This document shows positions 24,558 through 36,053 of a DNA stretch of 64,000 bases, in pieces. The translations under genes were made by a program, and so were the position numbers. The first letter of the stretch is position 1. Each line of letters starts with the position of its first letter. The stretch covers positions 16,392 to 80,391 of the forward strand of contig NZ_BONE01000039.1 of NCBI RefSeq assembly GCF_016862555.1, read 5' to 3'. The DNA comes from Asanoa siamensis. Its GTDB lineage: Bacteria > Actinomycetota > Actinomycetes > Mycobacteriales > Micromonosporaceae. The notes under the pieces are model-generated. The model ran no database searches, was not told the DNA's origin, and saw only the letters and a program-made list of their open reading frames with translations.

Positions 24558-25466
24558 TCACCAGTGGGCGCTGTGGCACTCGCCGGTGGCGGCAACGGGC
24601 TCCACCTGCAGGGTCGCGTGGTCGATGCCGTAGCCGTCCTGCAGGGTCGACCGGGCGGCCGCCAGCACCACGGCCACCTGAGCGTCGCCCTCGATGCCGA
24701 GATGCGCCGAGGCGACGTCCATGCCGGAGGTCAGTGTCCAGACGTGCAGATCGTGCACGTCGCAGACGCCCGGGACCGCGCCCAGCGAGGTCCGCATCGC
24801 GGCCACGTCGAGGTGCTGCGGCGCGGCCTGCACCAGGATCCGCACCGCCTCCCGGCCGAGGCGCCAGGTGCGGGGCAGGATGAACAGGCCGACCGCGACC
24901 GCGATCAGCGGGTCGACCACGAACCAGCCCGTGCTCGCGATCACCGCGGCGCCGACCAGCACGCCGACCGAGCCGACCAGGTCACCGAGGACCTCGAGGT
25001 AAGCCCCGCGCACGTTGATGCTCTCCTTGGCGCCCTGGCGCAGCAGTCCGAAGGCGACGATGTTGGCGATCAGGCCGAGGCCGGCCACCACCAGCATCGG
25101 CGTCGTGCTCACTTCGGGCGCGGCACCGAACCGCCGCACCGCCTCGACCAGCACGTAGAGCGCGACGCCGAACAGCAGCACGGCGTTGGCCAGCGCGGCC
25201 AGCACCTCGAGGCGGTAGAGGCCGAAGGTCCGCTGCGGGTCGCGCGCCGCCCGTCGGGCCGCCGTGATCGCGGCCAGGGCCATGCCGATCCCGAGCACGT
25301 CGGTGAACATGTGGCCGGCGTCCGAGAGCAGGGCGAGCGAGCCCGTGGCGAACGCGGTGACCGCCTCGACGACCATGAAGACGGCGAGGAGCCCGAAGGC
25401 GGCCCAGAGCCGCCCGCGGTGCCGGGCGCCCGCGTCGCGTACGCCGTGGTCGTGTCCCGCGCCCAC
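24558..25466 (-). CDS. CDF-family metal cation exporter
   Basis: 302 residues from GTG 25466 (GGGAGG just upstream); a TTG at 25514 would lengthen it but lies inside the putative operator. There are six membrane helices with the CDF metal site ALLSDAGHMFTDVLG (SDxxH..D) in helix 2 and the matching TGWFVVDPLIAVAVG in helix 5. A His-containing start (GHDHGVRD) and a C-terminal cytosolic ferredoxin-like domain (VCDVHDLHVWTLTSGMDVAS) are also typical. It exports Zn, Co, Cd or similar ions by proton antiport. A candidate metal-sensor operator lies 44 nt upstream. Confidence 0.88.
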   Translation of the reverse strand: MGAGHDHGVRDAGARHRGRLWAAFGLLAVFMVVEAVTAFATGSLALLSDAGHMFTDVLGIGMALAAITAARRAARDPQRTFGLYRLEVLAALANAVLLFGVALYVLVEAVRRFGAAPEVSTTPMLVVAGLGLIANIVAFGLLRQGAKESINVRGAYLEVLGDLVGSVGVLVGAAVIASTGWFVVDPLIAVAVGLFILPRTWRLGREAVRILVQAAPQHLDVAAMRTSLGAVPGVCDVHDLHVWTLTSGMDVASAHLGIEGDAQVAVVLAAARSTLQDGYGIDHATLQVEPVAATGECHSAHW

Positions 25467-25509
25467 CGGTCCTCCCGCTTCCTCGTATCGGCTGCTCGCT
25501 CCAGTCTTA

Positions 25510-25531
25510 TGCAAACATCGCTATGTATGCA
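25510..25531 (-). promoter_or_regulatory. Candidate metal-sensor operator
   Basis: TGCAAACAT (25510-25518) and ATGTATGCA (25523-25531) form a nearly perfect inverted repeat (one mismatch) with a 4-nt centre. It is AT-rich in a GC-rich region. Its size and position fit ArsR/SmtB-type operators in front of a CDF exporter. A second small repeat, GGGAA-N3-TTCCC (25543-25555), lies nearby. No ArsR gene is adjacent. Confidence 0.5.
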
Positions 25532-25637
25532 AAGGTGACACCGGGAACCATTCCCATTGTCCGCCGCGGGGGCCTGTCGCGATCGCGACAGGCGGGGCGT
25601 GGCGAGACCCGTGTGGTCGTTGTTCAGACTGGTCGAC

Positions 25638-28175
25638 GTGAAACGGCCTCTGCTCCGCCTCGCCGTGACGGGTTTCCGGGCGCACGCCGTCCGGCTCGTG
25701 CTGACCGGTTTCGCGGTGATGGTCGGGGTCGGCTTCCTCGCCGGCACCCTGGTCTACGGCGACACCGCCCGGGCCGCCTTCTACGACGACCTGGCCCGCT
25801 CGGCCCGCAACGTGGACGTGGCGGTGGAGCCCGCGGCGCTGCTCGCCGAGCGCGACACGGTGGAGACGATCGCGCGGCTGGACGGCGTGGCGGCGGTCGA
25901 CGGCCGGATGGCGGCCTGGCTCAGCATGCTCGACCGCGACGGCAGGCTGATGATGGACCACGGCCACGTCGGGTACGGCCTGTCCGTCCCCTCCGTGCCC
26001 GCCCTCGCCGCGTACGACCTGTTGTCGGGGCGGCTGCCGGCCGGGCCGGGCGAGGTGGCCGTGGAGAAGAACACCGTCGCGCGGGCCGGGTTCGCCGTCG
26101 GCGGCCCGGTCACGGTGCTCGACGCGGCCGGCGAGCCGCGGACCCTCACCCTGGTCGGGGTGCTCGATCTCGGGGTCAACCGGTTGTACGGAGGCTCCAC
26201 CGTCGCCGCGCTCACCGACGCGGAGCTCACCGCGCTGACCGGCACCGAGCGGTTCGCCGAGGTGGTCGTCGCGGCCCGCCCGGGTGTCTCCGAGACGGTC
26301 CTGCGTGACCGCGTCTCGGCCGCGCTCGGCGACGCGTACCCGGTGCTGACGGGTGCCCAGGTGCGCGACCGGCTGGCCGTCGAGGCCGGCAAGTACGTGA
26401 CCGGCTTCGTCGCGGTGCTGCTCGGCTTCGGCCTGGTCGCGGTGACCGTGTCGGCGTTCGTCATCTACAACACGTTCGCGATCCTGGCCGCCCAGCGCAC
26501 GCGCGAGCTGGCCCTGCTCCGGGCCGTGGGCGCGTCCCGCCGCCAGGTCAGCGGCACCGTGCTGATCGAGGCGCTGCTGCTCGGCGCCGTCGCCTCGGTG
26601 GGCGGGCTGGTGATGAGCGTGCTCATCGGGTACGGCCTGATCTGGGGCCGGGAGCTCGTCGCCACGGACATCCCGCTGCACACGCCGGTGGTGCGCTGGC
26701 CCACGTTCCTGGTGGCGGTCGGCTTCGGCACGTTCGTCGCGGTGGCGTCCGCGCTGGTGCCGGCCGTCTCCGCCGGCCGGGTCGCGCCGCTGGCCGCCCT
26801 GCGCGACGCCGCCCTCGCCGAGCCGCGCGCCGTGAGCGGGGGCCGCCGTACCGCCCGGGTGGTGTGGGCGGTCCTGCTCGCCGTGGCCGGCCTGGTCGCC
26901 ATCGGCGGCGGCGTCCCGCTCGGGTTCCCTGGCCTGCCGCTGGTGCTCGGCGGCGGCATGCTGGTCTTCGTCGCCGCGGTCGTGGCCGGTCCGCTGCTCG
27001 TGCCCCGGGCGGTGGCGGTGGTCGGCTGGCTGCCGGCCCGGTTGTTCGGCACCGTGCCGGCGCTCGCGGTGGCCAACGCCCGCCGCAACCCGCGCCGGGC
27101 CGCCGCGACGACGCTGGCCCTGGTCATCGGCGTGGCGCTGATGTCGCTGTTCGCCGTGCTGCTGGCCACCGCGCGGGACCAGAGCGGCCGCGAGCTGACC
27201 GAGAACTTCCCGGTGGAGTTCACGCTCAACCGGGCCCGCACCGACGGCACGTTCGAGTCGATGCGGGCCGGGATGCCGGCGGGGCTGGCTTCGGCACTGC
27301 GCCGTCATCCGGAGTTCGCCACGGTCGCGGAGGTGCGGTCGGAGACGCCGCTGTTCGGGGAGCGCACCCGGGTCGCCGCGGTGCCGCCCGCGCAGCTGCG
27401 GGGCGCGATCCGCCCGGAGGTGACCGCGGGCTCGTTGGCCGGGCTCGGTCCGGGGACGGTCGCGCTGAGCCGGTCCTTCGCCCTGGACCGGGACGTGTCG
27501 GTGGGGTCGTCCCTGCCGTTCGGCGCGCTCGGGACGCTGCGGGTGGTGGCGTTGTTCGACGACTCCCCGCTGGACGGCGCGGCCCTGGTGTCCTATCCGG
27601 CGTTCGTCGCCGCGTACGGCGAACGCCCGGCGGTGGAGATCCTCGTCGACGTGGCGCCCGGGGTGTCCACACCGGACGCCCGCCGAGTGCTCGACGCCGA
27701 GCTGCGCGCGTACCCGGTGGTCCAGGTGACCAGCCGCGCCGCGCAGGCCGACGAGCTGGCGGCGTCGCTGGACGAGCTGCTCGGCATCTTTACCGCCCTG
27801 CTCGGCATGTCGGTGCTGATCTCGCTGTTCGGCATCGGCAACACGCTGTCGCTGTCGGTGGTGGAACGCCGCCGCGAGTCGGCGACGATGCGGGCGCTGG
27901 GCCTGTCGCGGCGCCAGCTGCGGGGCATGCTGCTGCTGGAGTCGGGCCTGATCGCGGTGGTGGGCGCGATCGGGGGTGTCGCGTTGGGTGCCGGCCTCGG
28001 CTGGGTGGCGGCGGCGGCCCTGATCGACACCTACGGCCACGGTGTCCCGGTCGTCCCGGTGGGCCAACTCGCCCTCGTCGTCACCGCGGCCGCGGCGGCG
28101 GCGCTGCTGGCGGCGGTGCTGCCGGCCCGCCGGGCCGCCCGGCTGCCGGTAGTCGCGGCGCTGGCGGACGACTGA
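25638..28175 (+). CDS. FtsX/MacB-type ABC transporter permease
   Basis: 845 residues. GTG 25638 starts right before RPLLRLAVTGFRAHAVRL and is preceded by CAGACT 7 nt upstream, a possible leaderless -10. The layout is helix, MacB-like periplasmic domain (about 45-240), FtsX core (three helices, GFGLVAVTVSAFVIYNTFAI), a central hydrophobic pair, a second extracellular domain, and a second FtsX core ending in ARRAARLPVVAALADD. Such permeases move lipids or peptides or transmit mechanical force with a separate ATPase. No ATPase gene is in this neighbourhood, so its partner is encoded elsewhere. Confidence 0.88.
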   Translation: MKRPLLRLAVTGFRAHAVRLVLTGFAVMVGVGFLAGTLVYGDTARAAFYDDLARSARNVDVAVEPAALLAERDTVETIARLDGVAAVDGRMAAWLSMLDRDGRLMMDHGHVGYGLSVPSVPALAAYDLLSGRLPAGPGEVAVEKNTVARAGFAVGGPVTVLDAAGEPRTLTLVGVLDLGVNRLYGGSTVAALTDAELTALTGTERFAEVVVAARPGVSETVLRDRVSAALGDAYPVLTGAQVRDRLAVEAGKYVTGFVAVLLGFGLVAVTVSAFVIYNTFAILAAQRTRELALLRAVGASRRQVSGTVLIEALLLGAVASVGGLVMSVLIGYGLIWGRELVATDIPLHTPVVRWPTFLVAVGFGTFVAVASALVPAVSAGRVAPLAALRDAALAEPRAVSGGRRTARVVWAVLLAVAGLVAIGGGVPLGFPGLPLVLGGGMLVFVAAVVAGPLLVPRAVAVVGWLPARLFGTVPALAVANARRNPRRAAATTLALVIGVALMSLFAVLLATARDQSGRELTENFPVEFTLNRARTDGTFESMRAGMPAGLASALRRHPEFATVAEVRSETPLFGERTRVAAVPPAQLRGAIRPEVTAGSLAGLGPGTVALSRSFALDRDVSVGSSLPFGALGTLRVVALFDDSPLDGAALVSYPAFVAAYGERPAVEILVDVAPGVSTPDARRVLDAELRAYPVVQVTSRAAQADELAASLDELLGIFTALLGMSVLISLFGIGNTLSLSVVERRRESATMRALGLSRRQLRGMLLLESGLIAVVGAIGGVALGAGLGWVAAAALIDTYGHGVPVVPVGQLALVVTAAAAAALLAAVLPARRAARLPVVAALADD

Positions 28176-28267
28176 CCTGGTTGGGGGCTCGTGTCGATCC
28201 GCGGGCCGGTCATTCGACCTGTGGAAGTGCGGGCCGAGGAGCGGCCCGGCCGGACGAGGAGAGCGCG

Positions 28268-28633
28268 ATGGCGAAGTACCTGCTGATCATGCGAGGCACC
28301 GACGAGTCGAACGCGGCCATGATGGCCGACATCGAGCGGATGATGACCAGGACCCAGGAGTTCATCGGGGCGGCGGTCAAGGCCGGCGTGCTACTCGCGG
28401 CGGAGGGGCTCGACGACCCGGCCACGGGGGTCGTGGTCGACTTCAGCGGTCCGGCGCCGGTGGTGACCGACGGACCGTACGGGGAGACCAGGGAGCTGTT
28501 CGGCGGCTTCTTCCTGCTCGACGTCGCGTCACGGGAGGAGGCGGTCGAGTGGGCGAAGCGGGTGCCGGCGGCACCCGGCTCCAAGATCGAGGTGCGCCGG
28601 GTGCCGGGGGACGACGAGGTGCCGCGGATCTGA
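28268..28633 (+). CDS. YCII/DGPF-domain protein
   Basis: 121 residues from ATG 28268 with GAGGAG 6 nt upstream. It reads MAKYLLIMRGTDESNA, VLLAAEGLDDPATG, VVTDGPYGETRELFGGFFLL and DVASREEAVEWAKRVPAAPG, the standard YCII-related (DGPF) fold. These proteins usually accompany an ECF sigma factor that is missing here. Its enzymatic role is unknown. A strong bidirectional hairpin lies between it and csoR. Confidence 0.85.
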   Translation: MAKYLLIMRGTDESNAAMMADIERMMTRTQEFIGAAVKAGVLLAAEGLDDPATGVVVDFSGPAPVVTDGPYGETRELFGGFFLLDVASREEAVEWAKRVPAAPGSKIEVRRVPGDDEVPRI

Positions 28634-28651
28634 TCGGCCGAGGCCGCGCCG

Positions 28652-28674
28652 GGGGCGGCGGACGACGCCGCCCC
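28652..28674. terminator. Bidirectional GC hairpin terminator
   Basis: GGGGCGGCG (28652-28660) and CGCCGCCCC (28666-28674) form a 9-bp stem with loop GACGA. It sits midway between the convergent stops at 28633 and 28685. Confidence 0.75.
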
Positions 28675-28684
28675 TCGCCGTGCG

Positions 28685-28999
28685 TCAGCCGCGCTTCATG
28701 AGGCGGCCGACCGCCGCCATCATCTCGCCGGCCATCTCGTCGGCGCGCCCCTCCTCGGCGCCCTCTTTCATGCAGTGGCGGGCGTGGCCGTCGAGCAGTC
28801 CGAGGGCGACCTTGTCGAGTGCCGCCTGGATCGCGGAGATCTGGGTCAGCACGTCGATGCAGTAGCGGTCGTCGTCGACCATCCGCTCGATCCCGCGTAC
28901 CTGCCCCTCGATCCGGCGCAGCCGCGCGGCGAGCTGGTCCTTGCTGGCCGTGTAGCCGCGCGTCGGGCCCGTTGCCGGTGCTGTCATACCGTCAACCAT
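28685..28999 (-). CDS. csoR: CsoR copper-sensing repressor
   Basis: 104 residues from ATG 28999. It has the all-helical CsoR/DUF156 fold with LAARLRRIEGQVRGIERMVD and the copper ligands Cys47, His72 and Cys76 in the characteristic spacing (25 then 4). Cu(I) binding releases it from DNA. It starts 2 nt after the stop of the copper ATPase, so the two are translationally coupled. A CsoR-type operator lies in the ATPase promoter, and a weaker box lies just before this gene's start, inside the ATPase 3' end. Confidence 0.9.
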   Translation of the reverse strand: MVDGMTAPATGPTRGYTASKDQLAARLRRIEGQVRGIERMVDDDRYCIDVLTQISAIQAALDKVALGLLDGHARHCMKEGAEEGRADEMAGEMMAAVGRLMKRG

Positions 29000-29001
29000 A
29001 G

Positions 29002-31101
29002 CTAACCCCCCGTGGGTATGCGGTCGGCCGGCGCGAGCCGGACCCGGCGCAGCAACTGGGCGTTGAGCGCCACCACGATCGTCGAAGCGGACATCAGCAC
29101 CGCGCCGACCGCGGGGCTCAGGGTGAGCCCGGCCCAGGCGAGGACGCCCGCCGCCAACGGGATCGCCACCACGTTGTAGCCGGCGGCCCAGGCCAGGTTC
29201 TGGATCATCTTCCGGTACGCGGCGCGGGAGAGCCGGATGACCCCCGTCACGCCGCGCGGATCCGACGAGGCGAGCACCACACCCGCGGACTCGATGGCCA
29301 CGTCGGTGCCGGCACCGATCGCGATGCCGACATCGGCCCGGGCCAGGGCCGGCGCGTCGTTGACCCCGTCGCCGACCATCGCGACCCGCAGGCCGCGGGC
29401 CTGGAGATCGGCGACCGCCCGATCCTTGTCGGCGGGCAGCACCTCGGCGAACACCTCGTCGACGCCGTCCCGGAACCCGAGATCAGCCGCGACGGCCTCG
29501 GCCACGGCCCGCGAGTCACCGGTGATCATGGCGATCTTCCGGATGCCCTGCTCCCGCAGCGCGGCGATGGCCTGCCGCGCCTCGGGCCGCACCTCGTCCT
29601 CCAACGCGAACGCCCCGACAACCCGCACGCCACCGCTCTCCGCGTTCAGGCGGACCAGGTGCAGGACGGCCGCGCCGCGGGCGGACCAGGCGGCCGTGGC
29701 GGTGGTGAGGTCCGCAGGGGCCTCGACCGCGAGTTCGCGGAGCAGGGCGGGGCCGCCCACCGCGTACGCGGTGCCGTCGATCGTGGCGCGGACCCCGCGG
29801 CCCGTGAGCGCGCGGAAGTCCGTGGCCCGCGCCGGTGTCCCCGCGGCCGTCACGATCGCCTTGGCCAGTGGGTGCTCGCTGTCGGCCTCCACGCCGCCGC
29901 CCAGGTGGAGCACCTCCTGCTCGGTCAGGCCGTCGGTCGCCGCCACTCCCGTCACCTTGTGCGCGCCGCGGGTCAGGGTGCCGGTCTTGTCGAAGAGCAC
30001 CGCGTCGACCGTACGCATCCGCTCCAGGGCCAGGCGGTCCTTGACCAGGATGCCGGCCCGTGCCGAGAGGGCCGTCGACAGCGCGATGACCAGCGGGATC
30101 GCCAGCCCCAGGGCGTGCGGGCAGGCGATCACGAGAACGGTGATCGTCCTAACCACCGAGTCGTCCACGTTGCCCGCCGCCCACCAGGCCAGGAAGGTCA
30201 CGACGGCCACGGCGGTCGCCACGTAGAACAGCGCCGCGGCGAAGCGGTCGGCCAGCACCTGGGCGCGGCCGCCGGAGGCCTGGGCCTGGGCGACCAGGCG
30301 CTGGATGCCGGCGAGGGCGGTGTCGGCGCCGACCGCGTCGATCCGTACCCGCAGCGCCGAGTCCGTGACCACCGTGCCGGCGACGACCCGGTCGCCCACC
30401 TGCCGCGGCACGGGCCGGGACTCGCCGGTGATCATCGACTCGTCGACCTCGGCGGCGCCGTCGACGACCCGGCCGTCGGCCGGGACCCGGCCACCGGGCC
30501 GGACCAGCACGACGTCGCCCAGCTCCAGCGCGGAGACCGGCACCGTCGCCACGCCGGCGTCGGTGACCCGCTCGGCGTCGTCGGGCAACAGCGCGGCGAG
30601 AGCCGCCAGCGCGCCCTGCGCCTGGCCGATCGCCTTCATCTCCTGCCAGTGGCCGAGCAGCATGATCGTGACGAGCGCGGCGAGCTCCCACCAGAAGTCC
30701 AGGTCGAACGCGCCGACGGCGGTGGCCAGCGACGCGCCGTAGGCAACGGTGATCGCCATCGAGATCAGCAGCATCATCCCGGGCGCCCGGTCGCGCACCT
30801 CCCGGACCGCGCCGACCAGGAACGGCCAGCCGCCGTAGAGGAAGACCACGGACCCGAGCACGGGGCCGATCCAGTCGATGCCGGGGAAGTCGAGCGAGTA
30901 GCCGAACCAGTCCATGACCATCTCGCTGGTCACGACGATCGGCACGGTCAGCGCCAGGGACAGCCAGAACTTGCGCCGGAACTGCTCCGGGTCGTGCCCG
31001 GCGTGCTTGTCGTGCCCCTGATGGCCACCGTGACCGCCGTGACCCGCGTGGTCCACGGCCGCGTGCGGCGATGCGTGTCCGGTTCCGCTGTCGTGTCGCA
31101 T
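29002..31101 (-). CDS. Copper-exporting P1B-type ATPase (CopB-like, CPH motif)
   Basis: 699 residues from ATG 31101, leaderless (TATAGT ends 7 nt before). The N-terminus is His-rich ([19 protein letters not shown]) with no CxxC domain. The metal-site motif in helix 6 is [13 protein letters not shown], i.e. CPH rather than CPC, which places it in the CopB subgroup. [11 protein letters not shown] carries the phosphorylated Asp, SEHPLAKAI the HP motif, MITGES the TGE loop, and [12 protein letters not shown] the hinge. It pumps copper or silver out of the cell at the expense of ATP, in an operon with csoR. Confidence 0.92.
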   Translation of the reverse strand: MRHDSGTGHASPHAAVDHAGHGGHGGHQGHDKHAGHDPEQFRRKFWLSLALTVPIVVTSEMVMDWFGYSLDFPGIDWIGPVLGSVVFLYGGWPFLVGAVREVRDRAPGMMLLISMAITVAYGASLATAVGAFDLDFWWELAALVTIMLLGHWQEMKAIGQAQGALAALAALLPDDAERVTDAGVATVPVSALELGDVVLVRPGGRVPADGRVVDGAAEVDESMITGESRPVPRQVGDRVVAGTVVTDSALRVRIDAVGADTALAGIQRLVAQAQASGGRAQVLADRFAAALFYVATAVAVVTFLAWWAAGNVDDSVVRTITVLVIACPHALGLAIPLVIALSTALSARAGILVKDRLALERMRTVDAVLFDKTGTLTRGAHKVTGVAATDGLTEQEVLHLGGGVEADSEHPLAKAIVTAAGTPARATDFRALTGRGVRATIDGTAYAVGGPALLRELAVEAPADLTTATAAWSARGAAVLHLVRLNAESGGVRVVGAFALEDEVRPEARQAIAALREQGIRKIAMITGDSRAVAEAVAADLGFRDGVDEVFAEVLPADKDRAVADLQARGLRVAMVGDGVNDAPALARADVGIAIGAGTDVAIESAGVVLASSDPRGVTGVIRLSRAAYRKMIQNLAWAAGYNVVAIPLAAGVLAWAGLTLSPAVGAVLMSASTIVVALNAQLLRRVRLAPADRIPTGG
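29003..29018 (-). promoter_or_regulatory. Weak internal CsoR-like box before csoR
   Basis: TAACCCCCCGTGGGTA resembles the CsoR operator (TACCCCC...GGGGGTA) with imperfect arms. It lies inside the ATPase 3' coding end, 4-19 nt upstream of the csoR start, where it could allow separate autoregulation. The coding constraint makes chance similarity possible. Confidence 0.35.
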
Positions 31102-31108
31102 ACCGACG

Positions 31109-31136
31109 ACTATACCCCCAGGGGGTATATCCGCAA
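31109..31136 (-). promoter_or_regulatory. copB-csoR promoter with CsoR operator in the spacer
   Basis: On the minus strand, TTGCGG (31136-31131), a 16-nt spacer and TATAGT (31114-31109) form a promoter whose transcript would start at the ATG. The perfect palindrome TATACCCCCAGGGGGTATA (31111-31129) fills the spacer and overlaps the -10. It matches the known CsoR consensus of C-tract and G-tract arms flanked by TA. Bound CsoR would block RNA polymerase. Confidence 0.9.
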
Positions 31137-31168
31137 GCGTGTCGTACCCCCTCGGTAGCGTCTCTGGC

Positions 31169-31744
31169 ATGGAGCCCCTGACCTTCAGCACCATCGCCGG
31201 CTGGGAGGCCTGGCTGGCCGAGAGCCACGACACGGCGCCCGACGCCTGGCTGAAGATCGCCAAGAAGGGCGCCGCCACGTCGACCATCTCCGCGGCCGAG
31301 GCGGGCGACGTCGCCATCTGCTTCGGCTGGATCGACAGCCAGCGCCGCGGTCTCGACACCGAGCACTTCCTCCAGCGCTACTCGCCCCGGCGCAAGGGCG
31401 CCCGCTGGTCACAGGTCAACGTGGACCGTGCCGAGGCGCTGATCGCCGCCGGCCGGATGCGCCCCGCCGGCTTCGCCCAGATCGAGGCGGCCAAGGTGGA
31501 CGGTCGCTGGGCCGCCGCCTACCCGGCCCAGCGCGCCGCGACGACGCCGGACGACCTGGCCCGGGCCCTGACCGAGGACGACGCGGCCGCGGCCCGGTTC
31601 GCCGCCCTCGAAAAGACCAGCCGCTACGCCGTCATCCTCAAGCTGACCAGCGCCCCCAGCCCGGCCGCCCGGGCCAGGCGACTATCCGCGTTGACCAAGC
31701 TGCTGGCCGCCGGCGACCCGATCCCGCCACCCCAGGTCGGTTGA
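31169..31744 (+). CDS. YdeI/OmpD-associated (bacteriocin-protection-like) protein
   Basis: 191 residues from ATG 31169, leaderless behind TAGCGT (31156-31161). [60 protein letters not shown] and [20 protein letters not shown] match the YdeI/OmdA family, sometimes annotated as bacteriocin-protection protein because of a distant link. The biochemical function is unknown. It is divergent from the copper operon, and an imperfect TACCCCC..GGTA box near 31145 hints at possible shared control. Confidence 0.78.
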   Translation: MEPLTFSTIAGWEAWLAESHDTAPDAWLKIAKKGAATSTISAAEAGDVAICFGWIDSQRRGLDTEHFLQRYSPRRKGARWSQVNVDRAEALIAAGRMRPAGFAQIEAAKVDGRWAAAYPAQRAATTPDDLARALTEDDAAAARFAALEKTSRYAVILKLTSAPSPAARARRLSALTKLLAAGDPIPPPQVG

Positions 31745-31810
31745 ACGTTGAACCGATTCCCGCGCACGTGCGTGCCTCCCTGAACGGAGGTCGTCGAGAG
31801 GAGACGCATC

Positions 31811-32738
31811 GTGCGCCACCGTGTAGCCACCATCGCGCTGGGACTGACCGCGGCACTCGCCGCAACCCTGCTCGGACCGGCCGGCACAGCGACCGCACAC
31901 GACAAGCACCACGACCTGTTCCCGAGCACCATCAACCTGCCCAACGGCTTCCAGCCCGAGGGCATCGCGATCGGCAAGCACCCGTACGCGTACTTCGGGT
32001 CCCGCGTGAACGGGGCCATCTACCGGGCCAGCCTGGCCACCGGGCGCGGCGAGATCATCAACCCCGGCTTCGGCACCGGCTCGCTCGGGCTCAAGCTGGA
32101 CGACCGCGGCCGCCTGTTCATCAGCGGCCAGACCAGCGGCGACGGCCGGGTCATCGACGCCCGCACGGGCAAGACGTTGAAGATCTGGAACTTCACCGAC
32201 GGCACGAGCTTCGTCAACGACGTGATCCTCACGCGTGACGCCGCCTGGTTCACCGACTCGCAGCAGCCCGTGCTCTACAAGGTGCCGTTCGGCAAGCACG
32301 GCAGGCTCGGCGACCGGTTCGTGACCGTCCCGCTCACCGGGGACTTCGTCTTCACACCGGGAGCCACCAACGCCAACGGCATCGCCCGTACGCCCGACGG
32401 TCGCGACCTGCTCGTCGTGCAGTCGAACACCGGCCTGCTGTTCCGGGTCGACGACGACGGCGAGGCGACCCAGGTCGACCTCGGCGGCGTGCCGATGACC
32501 AACGGCGACGGCCTCTGGCTCGAGGGACGCCGACTCTACGTCGTGCAGAACCGCCTCAACCAGATCGCCGTGGTCGACCTCAACCGGTCGGGCACCCGGG
32601 GCACGGTGGTCCGCACGATCACCAGCGCGTCGTTCGACGTGCCGACCACGATCGCCCGCTACGGCACGCGGCTCTACCTGCCCAACGCCCGGTTCACGAC
32701 CCCGCCGACGCCCGACACGACCTACACGGCGGTCGCCG

Positions 32739-32749
<11 letters not shown>
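31811..32749 (+). CDS. Secreted SMP-30/gluconolactonase-like beta-propeller
   Basis: 312 residues from GTG 31811 with GAGAGGAG upstream. A clear signal peptide ends near GTATAHDKHH. The mature protein repeats propeller-type strands: PNGFQPEGIAIGKHPYAYFG, LGLKLDDRGRLFISG, TNANGIARTPDGRDLLVV, GDGLWLEGRRLYVVQN. This is the SMP-30/NHL-like class of calcium-dependent lactonases and ligand binders. The extracellular substrate is unknown. The 3' end overlaps the convergent HelR gene by 11 nt. Confidence 0.8.
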
Positions 32750-34847
<2,098 letters not shown>

Positions 34848-35000
34848 GCGGATGGCTCCTCGTGCGATGGGTCGACCACGGGTCGCGCGGCCAACCTGAA
34901 CGAGGGTAGTGGGCATCCGCCCGGGACGGATCGGCAACCGGGTCGATGTGCCGGTCCTCGCACCTCGATAGAATCGGGTCATACCCCTTACGGTGGTGCG

Positions 35001-36053
35001 GTGTCGCATCAACGTTGGATGATCTACGGCGCCAACGGCTACACCGGCGAGCTCGTCGCCCGGTTGGCCGCCGCCCGCGGTGCCCGCCCGCTCCTCGCGG
35101 GCCGCAACGCCGTCGCCGCCCTCGCCACCGAGCTGGGGCTCGACCACGTGGCCTTCGACCTGCGCGACCCCGACGAGACCCGGCGCCGGCTCGCCGACGT
35201 CGACGTGGTCGCCCACTGTGCCGGCCCGTTCGTCGCGACCTCCGGGCCGATGGTGGACGCCTGCCTGGCCACCGGCACCCACTACCTCGACGTGACGGGC
35301 GAGCATCCGGTCTTCGAGGCCGTGCTGGCCCGCTCGGCCGACGCCGAGGCCGCGGGCGTCGTGCTGCTCACGGGCGCGGGCTTCGACGTCGTCCCGACCG
35401 ACTGCCTGGCCAACCTGCTGCACGCGGCGCTGCCCGACGCGACCGCGCTGGAACTCGCGTTCTCAGCGCCCGGCGGGATGAGCCGGGGCACGGCGACGAC
35501 GGGCCTGGCGCTGAACGCCGGGGGCGGCCGGCGGCGCGTCGCGGGCGTCCTGGTGCCGACCCCGATGGGTACGCCGGCCCGCGAGGTGCCGTTCCCGTCG
35601 AAGGTCCGCCAGGTCGGCTGCGTGCCCTGGGGCGACCTGGTCACCGCGCACCACTCGACGGGGATCGGCGACATCGTCGTCTACACCCGCGTGCCGGCGC
35701 CCAGCCTGCTGTCCCGGCTGATCCGCTTCGCGCCGGTGCGCGCGCTCGCCGCGCGGGCGATCCGCCGCCGGCCACCCGGCCCGTCGGCGGCGACCCGGGC
35801 GGCGACGCGCATCGAGGTCTGGGGCGAGGTGCGCAACGCGGCGGGGGAGACCCGGACCGCCACGCTGACCGGCCCGAACGCCTACGACCTGACCGCCGAC
35901 GCCGTCCACCGGGCCGCCGAGCACCTGCTCGCCGGCACCGGCGGCCGGCGCGGTGGCGCGGTAACGCCGGGCGCACACACCCCGGCAACCGCCTTCGGCC
36001 CCAACTTCCTCACCGGCCTCGAAGACGTGACGGTGCACGCGCCTAGACGGTGA
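35001..36053 (+). CDS. Saccharopine dehydrogenase-like NAD(P)-binding protein
   Basis: 350 residues from GTG 35001, leaderless behind TACGGT (34989-34994). The Rossmann start is RWMIYGANGYTGELVARLAA, then LLAGRNAVAALATELGLDHV and DVVAHCAGPFVATSGPMVDA, as in the trans-acting enoyl reductase/saccharopine dehydrogenase-like family. In mycobacteria, members act as ER partners in lipid synthesis, and in other bacteria the role is unknown. A hydrophobic stretch near residue 230-250 may contact lipid. It overlaps the convergent oxidoreductase by 11 nt. Confidence 0.82.
   Translation: MSHQRWMIYGANGYTGELVARLAAARGARPLLAGRNAVAALATELGLDHVAFDLRDPDETRRRLADVDVVAHCAGPFVATSGPMVDACLATGTHYLDVTGEHPVFEAVLARSADAEAAGVVLLTGAGFDVVPTDCLANLLHAALPDATALELAFSAPGGMSRGTATTGLALNAGGGRRRVAGVLVPTPMGTPAREVPFPSKVRQVGCVPWGDLVTAHHSTGIGDIVVYTRVPAPSLLSRLIRFAPVRALAARAIRRRPPGPSAATRAATRIEVWGEVRNAAGETRTATLTGPNAYDLTADAVHRAAEHLLAGTGGRRGGAVTPGAHTPATAFGPNFLTGLEDVTVHAPRR

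Noticed and set aside
25521..28067. Long minus-strand open frame opposite the FtsX-type permease
   Set aside because: The composition is His/Arg/Gly-rich with no motifs, and the permease on the plus strand has a clear domain structure.
34848..35000. Search for a rifamycin-associated element before helR
   Set aside because: I found no 19-bp inverted repeat resembling it in this gap, so rifamycin induction is not claimed.
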